Part shown: one piece after another, positions 1 to 11,225 of the stretch
Numbering within the stretch: position 1 is the first letter of the stretch
How the letters are laid out: the number at the start of each line of letters is the position of its first letter
Assembly: GCA_037783415.1 (NCBI GenBank)
Contig: JAZGTN010000118.1
Location: forward strand, 744,001 to 808,000
DNA: 64,000 bases
Direction: 5' to 3'
Source: Leptasterias polaris
Lineage: Eukaryota > Echinodermata > Asteroidea > Forcipulatida > Asteriidae
The notes under the pieces: model-generated
Seen by the model: only the letters and a program-made list of their open reading frames with translations
What the model was told of the DNA's origin: nothing
The model's database searches: none
Made by a program: the position numbers and the translations under genes

Positions 1-1843
1 GGAAAGAATTTAATTCAATTCAATTCAGTTCAATAACACATGTCAGTTACATGTAATTTGATAGTTTACCTGATTCATCAGTAGGCAAGTCACATCATTC
101 TATAAACAAACCAAGTGTTCTCCAGACCAGGGTTAATGAAATTAAATAATTTGGTAATGTTACCCAACAATTCTCATACATGTACTAAAGTGGGGGGGGG
201 GGGGGGGATACTTGCATTAAGTGTACTCACTTTGTGAAGAGTGCTGTGATTCGACTGCCCCCTTTTTTTTCTCTTTTTCTCAATTGTGGTTTATTATTTG
301 ATATATTTTTCTCAATTGTTAACATTTTATGTTTTTTGTTTGTACTGTGTTACTCCTTTATTCATCTTCATGTACTTGTTCTTTTTAAATTTGGTATGTT
401 TTTTGTGTCAAATACATAATAAAATTATGACCAAAGTCAGTCTTCTCTGGGTAAAGATACATTACTTGCTAGTTATTATCATTCAGTGAAAAGTGGATTA
501 AACTTTTTCCCCAAACTTTAAAATTAACCCTAACTCCCAAAGTGTTTTTACTAGAATCCATCCCTAACCCAACACATTCCAACAGCCTATACTACCATGC
601 GATGGGAACTGTACCCAATCTTAGGGGGACGATACACAACCTAACAAACTCCAACAGGCCTTTTTTGTTTGATTTTGTTGGAGTGTGTACACTTGGCATG
701 TGCAAAATTTGATCAGTGAAATCACACAGTACCCAACATAACATAATCCAACAACTATCTCATTAGACCATGGAGGAAAGAGCAATGCCAGACATGTACA
801 TTTCACACATCCACCATACCCACTCAATCAAATTCAAACACCATTACTTGGCAGCAAGGATACACAATCCCACAGAATCAAACACCCAATCCTAACTTCA
901 CTGTACTTAACCTAACAAAATTAAACACTTTGCCCTGTTTGAATTTGTAGGGTTACTAGGGATTGTTAGGGTTAAAGAAGAAAATACTCACTCAACCAAT
1001 TTGTAAAAAAAATGATTCGTTTTCAAGAAGCTGATCCTTATGACAATATAGGCCTAATTGGGTTAGTTGTAACTCTCTTCTCCATATTTCAATCTGAATT
1101 TTGTGACAGTGCGAAATATGTCAACAAAATTCCAACAAGAACAAGTCTTAATAAAGTGTGTTGAAGCAGAAGCAACATGATTGGTCTGTTTTGTATACTA
1201 AATGTTTACCATTCAGCAACGCAAAGAATAAACATTCCAGCACACAATGGTCTGGTTGGGCCTAAAATTTAAAGGTGTATAGTGTGTCGCTGGTTGTATA
1301 ATAAACATACAGGCCTATTTGAATCCTCTGTTGCATTTTGCTGCATTTAGTAGGGTTTTGATTTCAACTGCGTCACTATTTGTTTACATGCTGCAGGGTA
1401 CATGTACCTCAAAAACACCTGATGAGAGTTAGGATTTTTGCCCCAAATCACTGCCTTTCTTGCCTTTTAAAATGAGCCAGTAAAAAAAGTAAAAAAAATC
1501 ACCTAGAGATGGCCTTTGCCAGGGGAAAAGTGCCTTGCCCTTTAAAAACAAGTATTACCATACATGTACAGTATCTTGCAGCTAATGAACAATTTATTTA
1601 TGATTCTGTACAGTCGCATGCAATTTGGCCACTGGGCCACGATTTGTGGTTTTAATAAAATAAAATAAAAATAAAAATAAATGCAAAAAAAAAAAATCTT
1701 GATATTAATGTACATTTCAAGAATGCTACTTGCAGTTGAATTGACTATGTATACATTTACATGACATGGGGAGTAAGTACGTTTTTGTTGCTTCGATATT
1801 AAATCTTTTCTGTGATTCTGAAAAACTTTCTTTTTAACAACAG
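1..1843. other. Non-coding stretch, no gene recognised
   Basis: AT-rich DNA with short open frames that show no family resemblance. It holds a 16-base poly-G run and loose copies of a degenerate repeat around 1430-1550 and 530-950. I see no convincing exon before 1844. Confidence 0.5.
192..207 (+). repeat. Poly-G homopolymer run
   Basis: Sixteen consecutive G bases. Such G or C runs recur through the window (for example 4960-4987, 25825-25847, 38108-38129 and 56336-56353), so they are a feature of this genome's non-coding DNA. Confidence 0.95.
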
Positions 1844-1921
1844 CCTTAATTCAATTTGTTGAACTGTTGCAAAACAAACTTGAAAGATTGTTAGATGTTG
1901 GAAGTGATCAGGTTACGCCTG
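1844..1921 (+). CDS. Candidate internal coding exon, product unknown
   Basis: A 78-base segment sits between a strong acceptor (pyrimidine-rich tract ending AACAG) and a consensus donor (G|GTGAGT). One frame is open and reads LIQFVELLQNKLERLLDVGS and then DQVTP, which has a helix-like heptad pattern of hydrophobics typical of real protein. It starts with two bases completing a codon and ends in phase 1. I do not recognise the family. Any upstream exons would lie before 1844 or outside the window. Confidence 0.4.
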
Positions 1922-2816
1922 GTGAGTTCAGCATTGTTCAGTATATTTTAGTTTATTACCTTGACTTTTGGGGTGTATAGTACATGTATGTATTGTTGCA
2001 GATCTGAACACATGCTAGGAATGTCAAACTCCAGCCGCTTCAGTAGGCATATTGTTAAATGGGATAACAAAATTCATATCCGCTAATAAAATTGATGTAT
2101 TGTTAAACAAAAGTAAAGCTTGAAACACATACGTACATGTAGAGCAAGTTCGAGTGCGTGACTAAAGTTGACTAGACTTAACCACAATACTAGCTAGTCC
2201 ACCTTGATCAACCTATGTAGCATGGGAGCACTGTTTCTCTAGTCAACTTGCGAAGTAATGTCACAATTAATGAACAATTTTAACGTTAATGGTAAGTTTG
2301 GTTCAATATGACATATCTTTGCAGTGTGATAATTAATTAATAAATGCACTAAAGTAGAGAAAATTGAATAATAGAAATGAAAATGATGTGCCAACAGTTT
2401 GCTTTGATGCTAATCCTATTGTAAGCTCAATGAAATATATTTATTGAATTATCTAGTTGATCGACTAGACGTGTTCAAGTGAGAAAACATTGATGCATGA
2501 TATAAATGGCAAATTGATGAAAGGTTGGCACTTGAACTTACTTAAGTTACTCCTTGAAGTCCAAACATGTTGGTGTGTAGTGACAAACTTTACACACTGT
2601 AGGAGAGGAGGCTATTTGAGGATTTAGATCACCTGCTGTAGGCAAGTGGGCCTTGGGAATAAGGGTTTTACATGTAACTTGCAGTTCATCTACATATTAT
2701 TTAGATAATAGTGAAGTGTACTGTGTAAGTCGTATTGAATTTCAAAATTTGTCCCAAATTATTTGTCCCAAATTTATACCTACATGTAAAAACATGAGCA
2801 AATTGTTTATTTCCAG

Positions 2817-2860
2817 CAAGAACGACAGAAACAAGACAGCTGTCAGTCAAAATATCTTAA
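2817..2860 (+). CDS. Possible terminal coding exon following 1844-1921
   Basis: An acceptor (TTTATTTCCAG) precedes 2817. Joined in phase 1 to the exon ending at 1921, the frame reads ARTTETRQLSVKIS and stops at TAA 2858-2860. The phase fits, but the stretch is short. An alternative reading has an open frame from 2817 to a GTATGT donor at about 2958. An AATAAA at 3415-3420 could serve as the polyadenylation signal. This is weak support for the 3' end of an unknown plus-strand gene. Confidence 0.22.
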
Positions 2861-4141
2861 TAACCAATCAAACAGTACAGAATAGTCGCTCAGCGTCTAA
2901 ATCTACATGTAATACAATGCCATTACTTCCGACAACGTTGTCAGGAACACATGCTCGGTATGTCACACAGACTTTTAGGGCGTGGCCGTTTGCGAATATA
3001 ACGTCGATTCATCGTCTCAACAGCACACATCTCTCCCTAGTGTAATTTTGCGAAGACGGAATGATGATCTTTTCATATCTGATGTATGTGTGACTCCACT
3101 ATCCCACTGCAGTGACAAGTGGTTTTTGTGCTTGGTTAGCTGCTCTTTCATCAGAGTACAGTCTAATATTGACATACGTGCGATTTGATTTTTTCCAAAG
3201 TCATTGTCGGAAACCCTTGGGGAGTTTGGGATCAGGAAATCAAAGTTCAGTTCATCTCTTTTGTGGAGACTCAGAAGAAAGTAGAAGAGATAGAAAGAAG
3301 AACAGAAAATTGTCATGTTGTATTTCTCAACATTTTTTATTGTCTGGTGTTTTGTAGTCCAAAAGTTTCTAGAAGTTTGTTTTTGTACTCTATGTACCTA
3401 CTCTGCCGCGGTAGAATAAAAAGCAAGACAAGTTCAAAAAGAACAAACCTACATGTACTAGCAAAGTATACAAACTGAAAATACATTCATCTTCTAGACA
3501 GTTATTAGTTTATGATAAGAAATAATCTCCTAAAAAATTTAATAGGCTTAAGGAATTTCTTGAAATTTTCAGTAAATTTTGTTGTTCACCTTAACCAAGG
3601 GTTAGCCAGGATTTGGTAAAAGGGTGTCAAAATTTGCTGGAAATTAAAAAACTGGGTGACCAAATTGTTCACTTGCAATACATTTACATGTAACGACAGA
3701 TAAAACAGGGTGTCAACATTTAAAACAGGGTGTCCAAAAGACACCCCTCTGGCTAACACTATAAGAAACCCTTAGAGTTTATTACATTTTCTCTTAATAA
3801 TGGTCTGTTGATCAAATGCTATTGCTAATTAAAACACATGGGCACCTGTTAAAATCATGTCCAACTAGTTCAGGGCTAGTTTTTTGCTTTCCACTGCTAT
3901 AGCCTTTTGGTTGAATGGGTCACAATATGAATAAATGAAGTTATGATAATAACAATAATAATTCCTCGCAATGCCGAGAAATTAGTTTTGTAGTATTCTC
4001 ACAATACAGTCATGCTGATATGGCAGTATGGAGTAGGACAGTCCTTGCCCTACTAGCAAAAATTGGATCACAGAAATGTTTGGAAAAATTATTCATCACA
4101 AATTTATTTAAATAAGTACACTGTTTCTAACCCTGCTGTGA
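2861..4141. other. Non-coding stretch
   Basis: Several short overlapping frames at 2982-3480 have no recognisable product. AATAAA at 3415-3420 may be the poly(A) signal of the gene suggested by the exon at 1844. The rest is AT-rich with nothing I can name. Confidence 0.4.
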
Positions 4142-4530
4142 CGTGTCATGGCCAAGTGGTTAAGAGAACCGGACTCGAGCTCTGTTGTTTCTGATCAGCA
4201 GAGTGCGGGTTCAAGTCCGAGTCACGGTTTTGACACTTGTGTCCTCATTATTGCTTCATAAGTAGTACATACATGTAGGTCCTGTGCGTTGTGTAATGCA
4301 TGTAAAAAGAAACGAGTTACACTTATCGCTAAGAGAAGGGGTTTACCCTGGTGTTTCTGGCAGTGGCTGCTGAATGTGCCGCAGCACCTTGTCAACTGTA
4401 AGGTGATACATAAATCGGTCTCATAATTCCAAAATTCCAAAATACTGTCTTAAAATGTTTCTGCTTGTCCAAACACCTTGAGTACCTTATTTGCAGATAC
4501 TTGCGCTATATAAGACTATTAATTATTAAG
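4142..4530 (+). mobile_element. tRNA-derived SINE, copy 1
   Basis: The head resembles a tRNA gene with Pol III promoter boxes: an A box (TGGCCAAGTGGTTAAGAG) and a B box (GGTTCAAGTCC near 4208). A body of about 300 bases follows, running from GACACTTGTGTCCTC to GCGCTATATAAGACTATTAA. The same body recurs at 21955 and 31358, so it is a dispersed family. All copies here are in plus orientation. Confidence 0.8.
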
Positions 4531-6130
4531 TAGTATGACCTACTTTAGCTCATCACACATTTTACGTTTCATCTTTTACAGATATTGAGTTATTCTGACA
4601 AAGAAGAATGAAACATAGAAGGCAAGAAGGTAAAGAAGAATTGTTTTGATCAACAAGCCATAACTTTTTTTTTTAGTCTGTCAGCAGTCTGTCAGAAGTC
4701 TTTGGTGGCCAATATTTCAACAGCTTTCAATTTATTTATTGCTCCCTTCGGAGTCTCCCACTGTACCCTCTAGACTGTTTTCATAATCATAGTGCAGATA
4801 TCTTATTTTTTACTGGGGCCTCTACACAATTCTGATCAAACCCATGAACTTAAAGGAAATTGAGTTTGTTTTGTTATGTCTAAGAAATTACTACAATGTA
4901 CATCAGTCCTTGAACTTTGTTGTCAGATGGGTTAGGAAGGTTATTTGTGTGTGTGTGTGGGGGGTGGGGGGGGGGGGGGGGGGGGGGTTCTAGGTGAAGG
5001 GTACTTTATTAAGGAAATTGATTTTTTCCCTATACAAATAAATGCTTCAAGGGATATGTTGCCAATTACTGGGCATGTAGACCCTTTTTCATCTTAGGAA
5101 AGTTCAAAGCCTGTTGAATGTTAACCTCAAGAAGATGCTTTGGTTGATTGTGATAGAGGTCCATTGTTCACTACATGTAGATATCTCTCTCAACAATAGA
5201 CAAGATAACTGGGGCAGATGCTCAGCGCATCTCCAAGAAGTGACTCCCCAAGAAAGAAACCCAGACCCGCTGGGAGAGTGCTCAAGAGGAAACCCCAATT
5301 TGTGGAGTTTCTCCTAGTTGAAAGGTTCAATTTCAGCTGCTCGGAATGATTTCCTGTCATACTTTTACGTCTTGTCTTCTCTGAGAAAATCTGGCTGTCA
5401 TATGTGGGATATGGTTGAGTCACTGACGGTGGTCTCGGGCATCAAAGAGTCGTCTTCTTATCTCTTGGAGGTCGTAGTGTAAAACGCTGATGAATGCCAA
5501 GCTCTGTTCATTGTTTACAATATCTCCATAGTTTGGAAAAGTTCTGGAAGGTGTTGTGTCACCACCTCTTTAGGTTCATGTCTTATCTGTACTGATTGAT
5601 TTGCATAAAATGCATATTCATGTTGCACTTGCTGGGTAGCAGTAGGTACTGTTAGATTAGTCACATGTGAACAGGTAAAGAGAGACAACATTTCCTGGTG
5701 TGGAACAAAATGCACATGTACAGTGTTATTCAAGATGCTAAGCAAGATGCTCAGCTTATGGATTACATTCATCAACTGATTCAATAACTGCATATTAAGC
5801 TAACCAGAAGACCACTAAAGATTGTCTTCCTTTACGGAGGGAAGCATCATTAATATATGAGGGATTGATTTATTGGCATCATTTTAAAGATCTACATGTA
5901 TCATCAGTAAACTTGGTAAGTGATTATCTATTTTGAAAAGGCTTTTTTATATAAAATCATTCTGAAAACTCTGGACCTTCTTCAGAGCTCAGTGGATAAG
6001 GCTCTTTAATTTTTGTAACTGTCTTGAGTTTGAAGTTGTGTGCTTCAGGCACTACATGTAGTTTCAGGAAATACACTTTCAATCTCAGGAATAGAGGTCT
6101 TGGCATGTACATGTACATGTATGTACTCTA
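4531..6130. other. Non-coding stretch with GT/G-rich tract
   Basis: Contains a (GT)n run followed by about 28 bases of almost pure G at 4946-4987. Short frames around 5100-5800 overlap on both strands and resemble nothing known. Confidence 0.45.
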
Positions 6131-6285
6131 CTCAATTTCATAAAGCTGCTTGAGCAGACTATTGCTTAACAATTAGTAGGATACCAGTCACCGATGGTAC
6201 ATGATGTGACATGTGGTGGTTTGACTGGTAACCTAGATCTGGTTAGCATAACTTGTTTGTTGAAGCAGCTCTATGAAATTGGTCC
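6131..6285. mobile_element. Foldback MITE (AATTTCAT family)
   Basis: The ends are imperfect inverted repeats: the left end reads CTCAATTTCATAAAGCTGCT and the right end, complemented, GGGACCAATTTCATAGAGCT. Related elements occur at 13613-13975, 16658-16752, 28363-28601 and 33515-33708. No coding capacity. Confidence 0.6.
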
Positions 6286-7059
6286 CTTCTCTTGAACTTG
6301 TACATGAGAAAGCTTTTAAGGTTTTGCTGATGTTGTTCTTAATGGTACTAGTACTACAGTCCAAGATTGATGACTGCTTTGATTTGACAATGTTATATAT
6401 GGTCTCAATGAGTGTGAAAATGTCAGACTTGGGTCTTAAATTTACAAAACCTCCAGTCTTTACTCCAATGAGGAGCCTTTAAGAGGTTTTAAATGACAAG
6501 GTAAGAACTGTCTCGTTTACATTTCAAGAGGAATGCTGTAATAGGTTGTCTGCATACGTACATGTACATGTAGGCAGGAACAGACTAGACAAACGAAGAG
6601 GACATTTCCTTGGGTTTTAGTTCCAGGCCTGGAATTACACAGAGGCCATGGCCTCTATTGCCCCTTGTCATGTCATGGCCTTGGTGCCCTCTCAACAGTT
6701 TCTTATAGACTTGAAGATTTTTTAATGGAAGTGCCTTTTGCAAAATGAAAATGGCCTTGCCCTCTCAAAAATGAAATTCCAGGCCTGTAGTTCAGAGCAG
6801 TTTGCTCTGTGAATGGCGATTTTTGTTACTAATTTTGTTCATGAAACGTGACCTCAAATTGATACACAGAGTATATTGTAGCTGTACACTACCAACCACC
6901 CCCCAGCTATTTGTCCCTAGATAACAAAACAGAATTCAGTTAAGCTAGTTCATACTGTATGTAGCTTGTTTTTGTTATTAGTCTTAGTTTATCAACTATT
7001 AAGTTCAAGATCTAAACCATATTTATCCCCCTCCCTGTCCCCTGTCCTGTTTTGCAGAC
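6286..7059. other. Non-coding stretch with an inverted repeat
   Basis: At about 6621-6787 an inverted repeat carries TTCCAGGCCTGGAATTA at one end and AAATTCCAGGCCTG at the other, so it is a small foldback element. Fragments of the same family occur near 10586 and 12500. No gene seen. Confidence 0.45.
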
Positions 7060-7400
7060 CAACCCACAGAGGTAATTAACAACCAAATCTGCTCAAGATA
7101 AGATTAATTACTCTTCTCCACCCCACCCCCCTCAAGAGAGGATGAAAACCCCAAACTATGGATGGCCACAGTTTACAAGAAATTGGTCAGAAACGATAAC
7201 TTCTTGTCAGGGGAGACCTGAAACGCCTGACAGATTATTACCAAAACAATCCATCAAGTGTAAACCAAATGCAAATATTTGCTTAGGAAACTATGGGTCC
7301 ATAAGGTTTTCGCTAATGAACTCTAATTTCCCTCCAGTCACAACATCCTAATTCCAGCCTCAAGATGGTACTGAAGGGACAAACAGAACTTTCCTAAAAT
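7060..7400. other. Complex unique DNA, candidate conserved non-coding element
   Basis: Non-repetitive sequence dense in homeodomain and GATA-like words (TAATTA, GATAAGATTAATTA). It contains a 69-codon frame with no recognisable product. The text looks more constrained than its surroundings, but this is an impression; only cross-species alignment could show it. Confidence 0.2.
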
Positions 7401-7551
7401 TGTCTTCCGGATAGGGCCTGTAAGATATTAAATTACGTATCTCTTTTCTAAAGTTTGCAGCAACCAAGATACTGTTTTTTTTATTTAAAAGCTGGAAAGA
7501 GGTTTGGATGTTCACACTTACAATAATGATGTTGTGTAATGAATTATTGGG

Positions 7552-7860
7552 GCGTGTTCTGGCCTAGCGGTTTAGTGTATCAGACTCAAGTTCTGGTGGC
7601 TGAGTCATCAGTGTGTGGGTTCGAATCCCGGTCATGACACTTTTGTCCTTGATTAAGACAATTTAATTTCTTCCCTTCACCTACAATAGGGGTAAATGGG
7701 TACCTGTGAGGGCAGAGATGGTTCTTGTGATTGATTTATCTTGGTGTGTGACATATTTGTTGCACAGGCTGTATACTTCCCAGGAAGCTGAGATGGTTTA
7801 AGGAATAAAATAAATGGCCCGGTGATCAGGGGTAATAACGTTAGAGTGCAAAGGTCACTA
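7552..7860 (+). mobile_element. tRNA-derived SINE, second body type
   Basis: The tRNA-like head carries GGCCTAGCGGTTTAGTG (A box) and GGTTCGAATCC (B box at about 7618). The body differs from the other three copies: it runs through GGGGTAAATGGGTACCTG to GGCCCGGTGATCAGGGGTAA. This is a second SINE subfamily sharing a tRNA-like promoter. Confidence 0.7.
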
Positions 7861-9387
7861 TGCCATGGGCTGGAAAGCAGAGCTCCACACCGTATACAAA
7901 TTACAAGTATTTTCAGTTTTCTTCGATAAAAGTGACAGGAGGTTTTTTGTTTAAGGCTGCTTTTGCAATATGCAAATAACTTTTTTTCTTCTTCTCCAAG
8001 CTAAAAGCTTGCATTCACTGGTGTACATGTATTTGTACAAAATTTTCCTGAAAAAAACATTATACACCCCTTCTAACCTTCAAGAAAAAACTGCATTGAA
8101 ATTTGTGTATACACTGTGACCAGGCAAAAGAATTTGCACTGTGGAAAATGTACAGTAAAACATGTAATCAATTAGGCCTAGACGAAGAGGCAGACAACAA
8201 GACATCATAATTATCCATCTGTACATTTACATTTTTTTTAGTACAAACCATGTACATTTTCCATAAAAATGTACACATATTTCACAGGATCTATAGATAT
8301 AAAATAATCTTGAGTTCAACTCTAAACACATCTTATTTGTTTTGCTTGACATCTTTAGTTGAGCATCTGTGTGCTTTCCCATCGGTTTTCTATTGTCCTT
8401 TTTCACCAAGTAAAACAAAATAAAAAATAGTAGTAAATAATAGTATATTTCCTGCCTAAAATTACCCTTACAATGTCTTGTAAACCCTCTTATGCTTAAA
8501 AACCAAAGCTAAAACGTTATTCTTCCTGAGTTCCTGAGTTGCTTATCATTGTTTCTCTTTAATGATATTGATAAAGATCTTGTACATGTACATGTAATGT
8601 CAGCTGGTTACCAACCAGACATACCTGCACACTTCCTCTGAACATGCTCGGAATGATGTCATAGTATTGAAATGACACTAACTGTTGCTAGCTTTACAGT
8701 GGTAGGAATACAGTGGTGCATAATGTAAATAATCTTGGACTACCTACTGTGTTATAGCCCTGCTGGGGGGGGGGGGGGTCTCTCTCTCTCTCTCTCCTCT
8801 CTCTCACTAGACTGTAAGTCATAATCTAAGATCTGGCTAATTCTATGGCATCACGTACTTTGTTCCGTCTAGTTCAGGATGGTTGCAGCATAGAGAGTCT
8901 TTCTCTATGGTTGCAGTGAGCAGTGTTTTGTTCACATTTGATTTATGATTTCTCAGGAATTTTGCTGATTTTAGGATTTCTTCAAAAGCCTTTCAGTTTT
9001 AGAAATTGTTAAGTTGTTTGGCAAAACTTGGGGATGCAACTTTAAGTCATCATTAGATTAAAGTCTAACCGATTTTGCTCGAATGTAATTGAGTCTGTAC
9101 TTATAAGTCATGATGTTTGTGGGATTCGAGGCAGCATTGCATGGTGAGGTATCAATTGGTTTGCGGTAACACCATGTGTACTTGCTGGGTAGATAATGTT
9201 CCTTTGAAAACTTGTCTAGCTGTTTATTCTTCTGCCGCGGAGATGATAGTCATGACATCCTTGTGAATACAATGCAGCTGGATGTACAGTTGACTGCATC
9301 TAGATCATGATATGCAATACAATGACAATGTCTCATCTGTTGCCATGGTTGTTTCTGTTCCTTGCACTAGACCAGAGCTTCACCTTA
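7861..9387. other. Non-coding stretch
   Basis: No gene recognised. It includes a G run joined to a CT microsatellite at 8766-8807 and TACATGTA palindromes near 8583. Confidence 0.5.
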
Positions 9388-9547
9388 ACCCCCTCCCCCC
9401 TCCCCCTCCCACCTCCCCCCTCCCCCTCCCACCTCCCCCTCCCCATCCCCCCACCCCCACCCCCTCCCCCATCCCCCTCCCCCATCCCCCTCCCCATCCC
9501 CCTCCCCATCCCCCTCCCCCTCCCCCATCCCCCTCCCCCATCTCTCC
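9388..9547 (+). repeat. Pyrimidine tract of CCCTCC/CCATCC units
   Basis: About 160 bases of nearly pure C/T (with occasional A), built from CCCCTCC and CCCCATCC units. The complementary strand is G-rich. Long frames on both strands here (Pro/Ser-rich or Gly/Arg-rich) follow from the repeat and are not genes. Homopurine/homopyrimidine mirror tracts of this kind can form triplex (H-DNA) structures. Confidence 0.9.
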
Positions 9548-11103
9548 CAAGATATGACATCACTCTTCAAGCACAGCTGTCATTAAAACAACTTAAAACA
9601 ATAACTTGGTTTGCCTTTTGCCCAGGGCCACCAAATACCCATGAACTCCATGACACAGTTACTTGTGTACATGTATGCGCAATCCACCATAGTGTCTTGC
9701 CACACGTGGCCTGTTGACATGACTACCACCAACGCATCCAGAAACTCAAATGCTAAGCCCACCGCTATATGTTGTATTAAAGAGCTTTGCGTGTTGTTAA
9801 TGTGTCCTCATAAGTGAACTGGTTATGTACTTTGTAGCTGAGAACTTTTTGGAGGGGACCAGACACATTACTGGAATGCTCCATTAAAGCCTTTCCGAGT
9901 TTGAGGCCTCAAACTCAGAATTCCACATCCTTTTTAATGAGAGATGTGTTTACATTTGATCTACTTGTGCCAATATACTTATCAGGTGCTTATCGGATTA
10001 GTAAGTTAATCCTCCAGAAGCAATGGATCGCTAGCTGGCTGGGAGTTTGTAAATCATAAATATCATACAGAAGACTGTTTTATTCTTCTCAAATTCTAAC
10101 AAATTGTTAATATGTACAAAAAGTTATCATAGTTTCGTTTTTCAATGATGAAAAAGGAGTAAGTACGACCTGAGAACCGGTCTTGTACGTCGCTTGCGCT
10201 GCCATCGAAAAGGCCATGGTGCGTGCGCATTGATATGTATTGAATGGAAAATGAACCCAATTCGTTTTGATTCGTGTCAAGTAATGATGATTGTAACTTT
10301 TATAAAGAAACTGAGTAAAGATATTCAGTTGATTTTCTTATGCCAATTTGTATTTGTTTATTTATTTATTTTTAACCGCATAAAGAAACAGGCATTCGCG
10401 CAATGGTACACGGCACTATTTTTTCTCTGGCATAGTTCTATCATAGAGGTTCTATTTACACGCCGCGCACGACACATGTAAACCCATTGGCGGAAGGCAC
10501 CGAACGTAAACTGCCTCGATCGGGCTGTGTGTGAAAGCTTTTTACCACGTAGCCAGCTGCATCTTCTGTGATCGATGAAGAGGGTGCACAGGCCTGGAAT
10601 TTCATGGTGGCCACGGCGGCAGTAGTTGCCCTTGAGTTTTGGAAGATAAATACATGAACTAGCCTACCTTGTTGGGCTGTTAAGGCTCTTTTTTAAAAGA
10701 TCTGTATAACGTGGAGGAAGCTTGGGTCCATGGTCTTTATATTCGCCATGACCCCACCAAAGTCGAAAACGCTTAGTTTTTCAAATCAAAGTGTGCAGGA
10801 CGTACGTTTTTCCCAAATTTCGTACGGGTTTTCATTAAAAATACGGATGTCAAGTTTTTCCCCAAAAATACAGTTTTCTAAATTTAACAAAGTGTTAAAT
10901 GTTCTACTTCTATTTACCTGCAAATTTTACGTAATTCTTTGGTTAGTAAAGTTTGTTTAGTTTGTTTTATCATGAATAATCCACCGCTACACACATACGA
11001 CGACCAGCGAAAATACCCGCATGCATATTTTTTTCCCATGATGAACGTAGACAAGGCGTGAGTAACCTCGTTCATCCGGGGAAAAAAAAAACATCTACCC
11101 ACA
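9548..11103. other. Non-coding stretch with a CpG-richer patch at 10140-10560
   Basis: The patch at 10140-10560 has many CG dinucleotides compared with its surroundings (ACGTCGCTTGCGCTGCC, ACACGCCGCGCACGAC). It could be a promoter or enhancer, or simply unmethylated DNA. No exon is supported. Confidence 0.3.
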
Positions 11104-11225
11104 TTTTGCAATGGTTTCCAGTCGTGCTGATCGTAGCTTTACGCTTGACATAACATGATACCAGTTTTGCAATGGTTTCCAGTCATGCTGGTCATAGCTT
11201 TATGCTTGATATGACATGATACCAG
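11104..11225 (+). repeat. 61-bp tandem duplication, two copies
   Basis: Copy 1 spans 11104-11164 and copy 2 11165-11225. They differ at six positions, all transitions. Three of the changes convert a CpG of copy 1 into CpA or TpG in copy 2. Confidence 0.9.

Noticed and set aside
4142..4220. Functional tRNA gene
   Set aside because: It has A and B boxes but no intact cloverleaf, and continues into a shared SINE body.
9307..9717. Pro-rich 136-codon ORF
   Set aside because: Most of it is translation of the CCCTCC tract, and the complement gives an equally long Gly/Arg frame.
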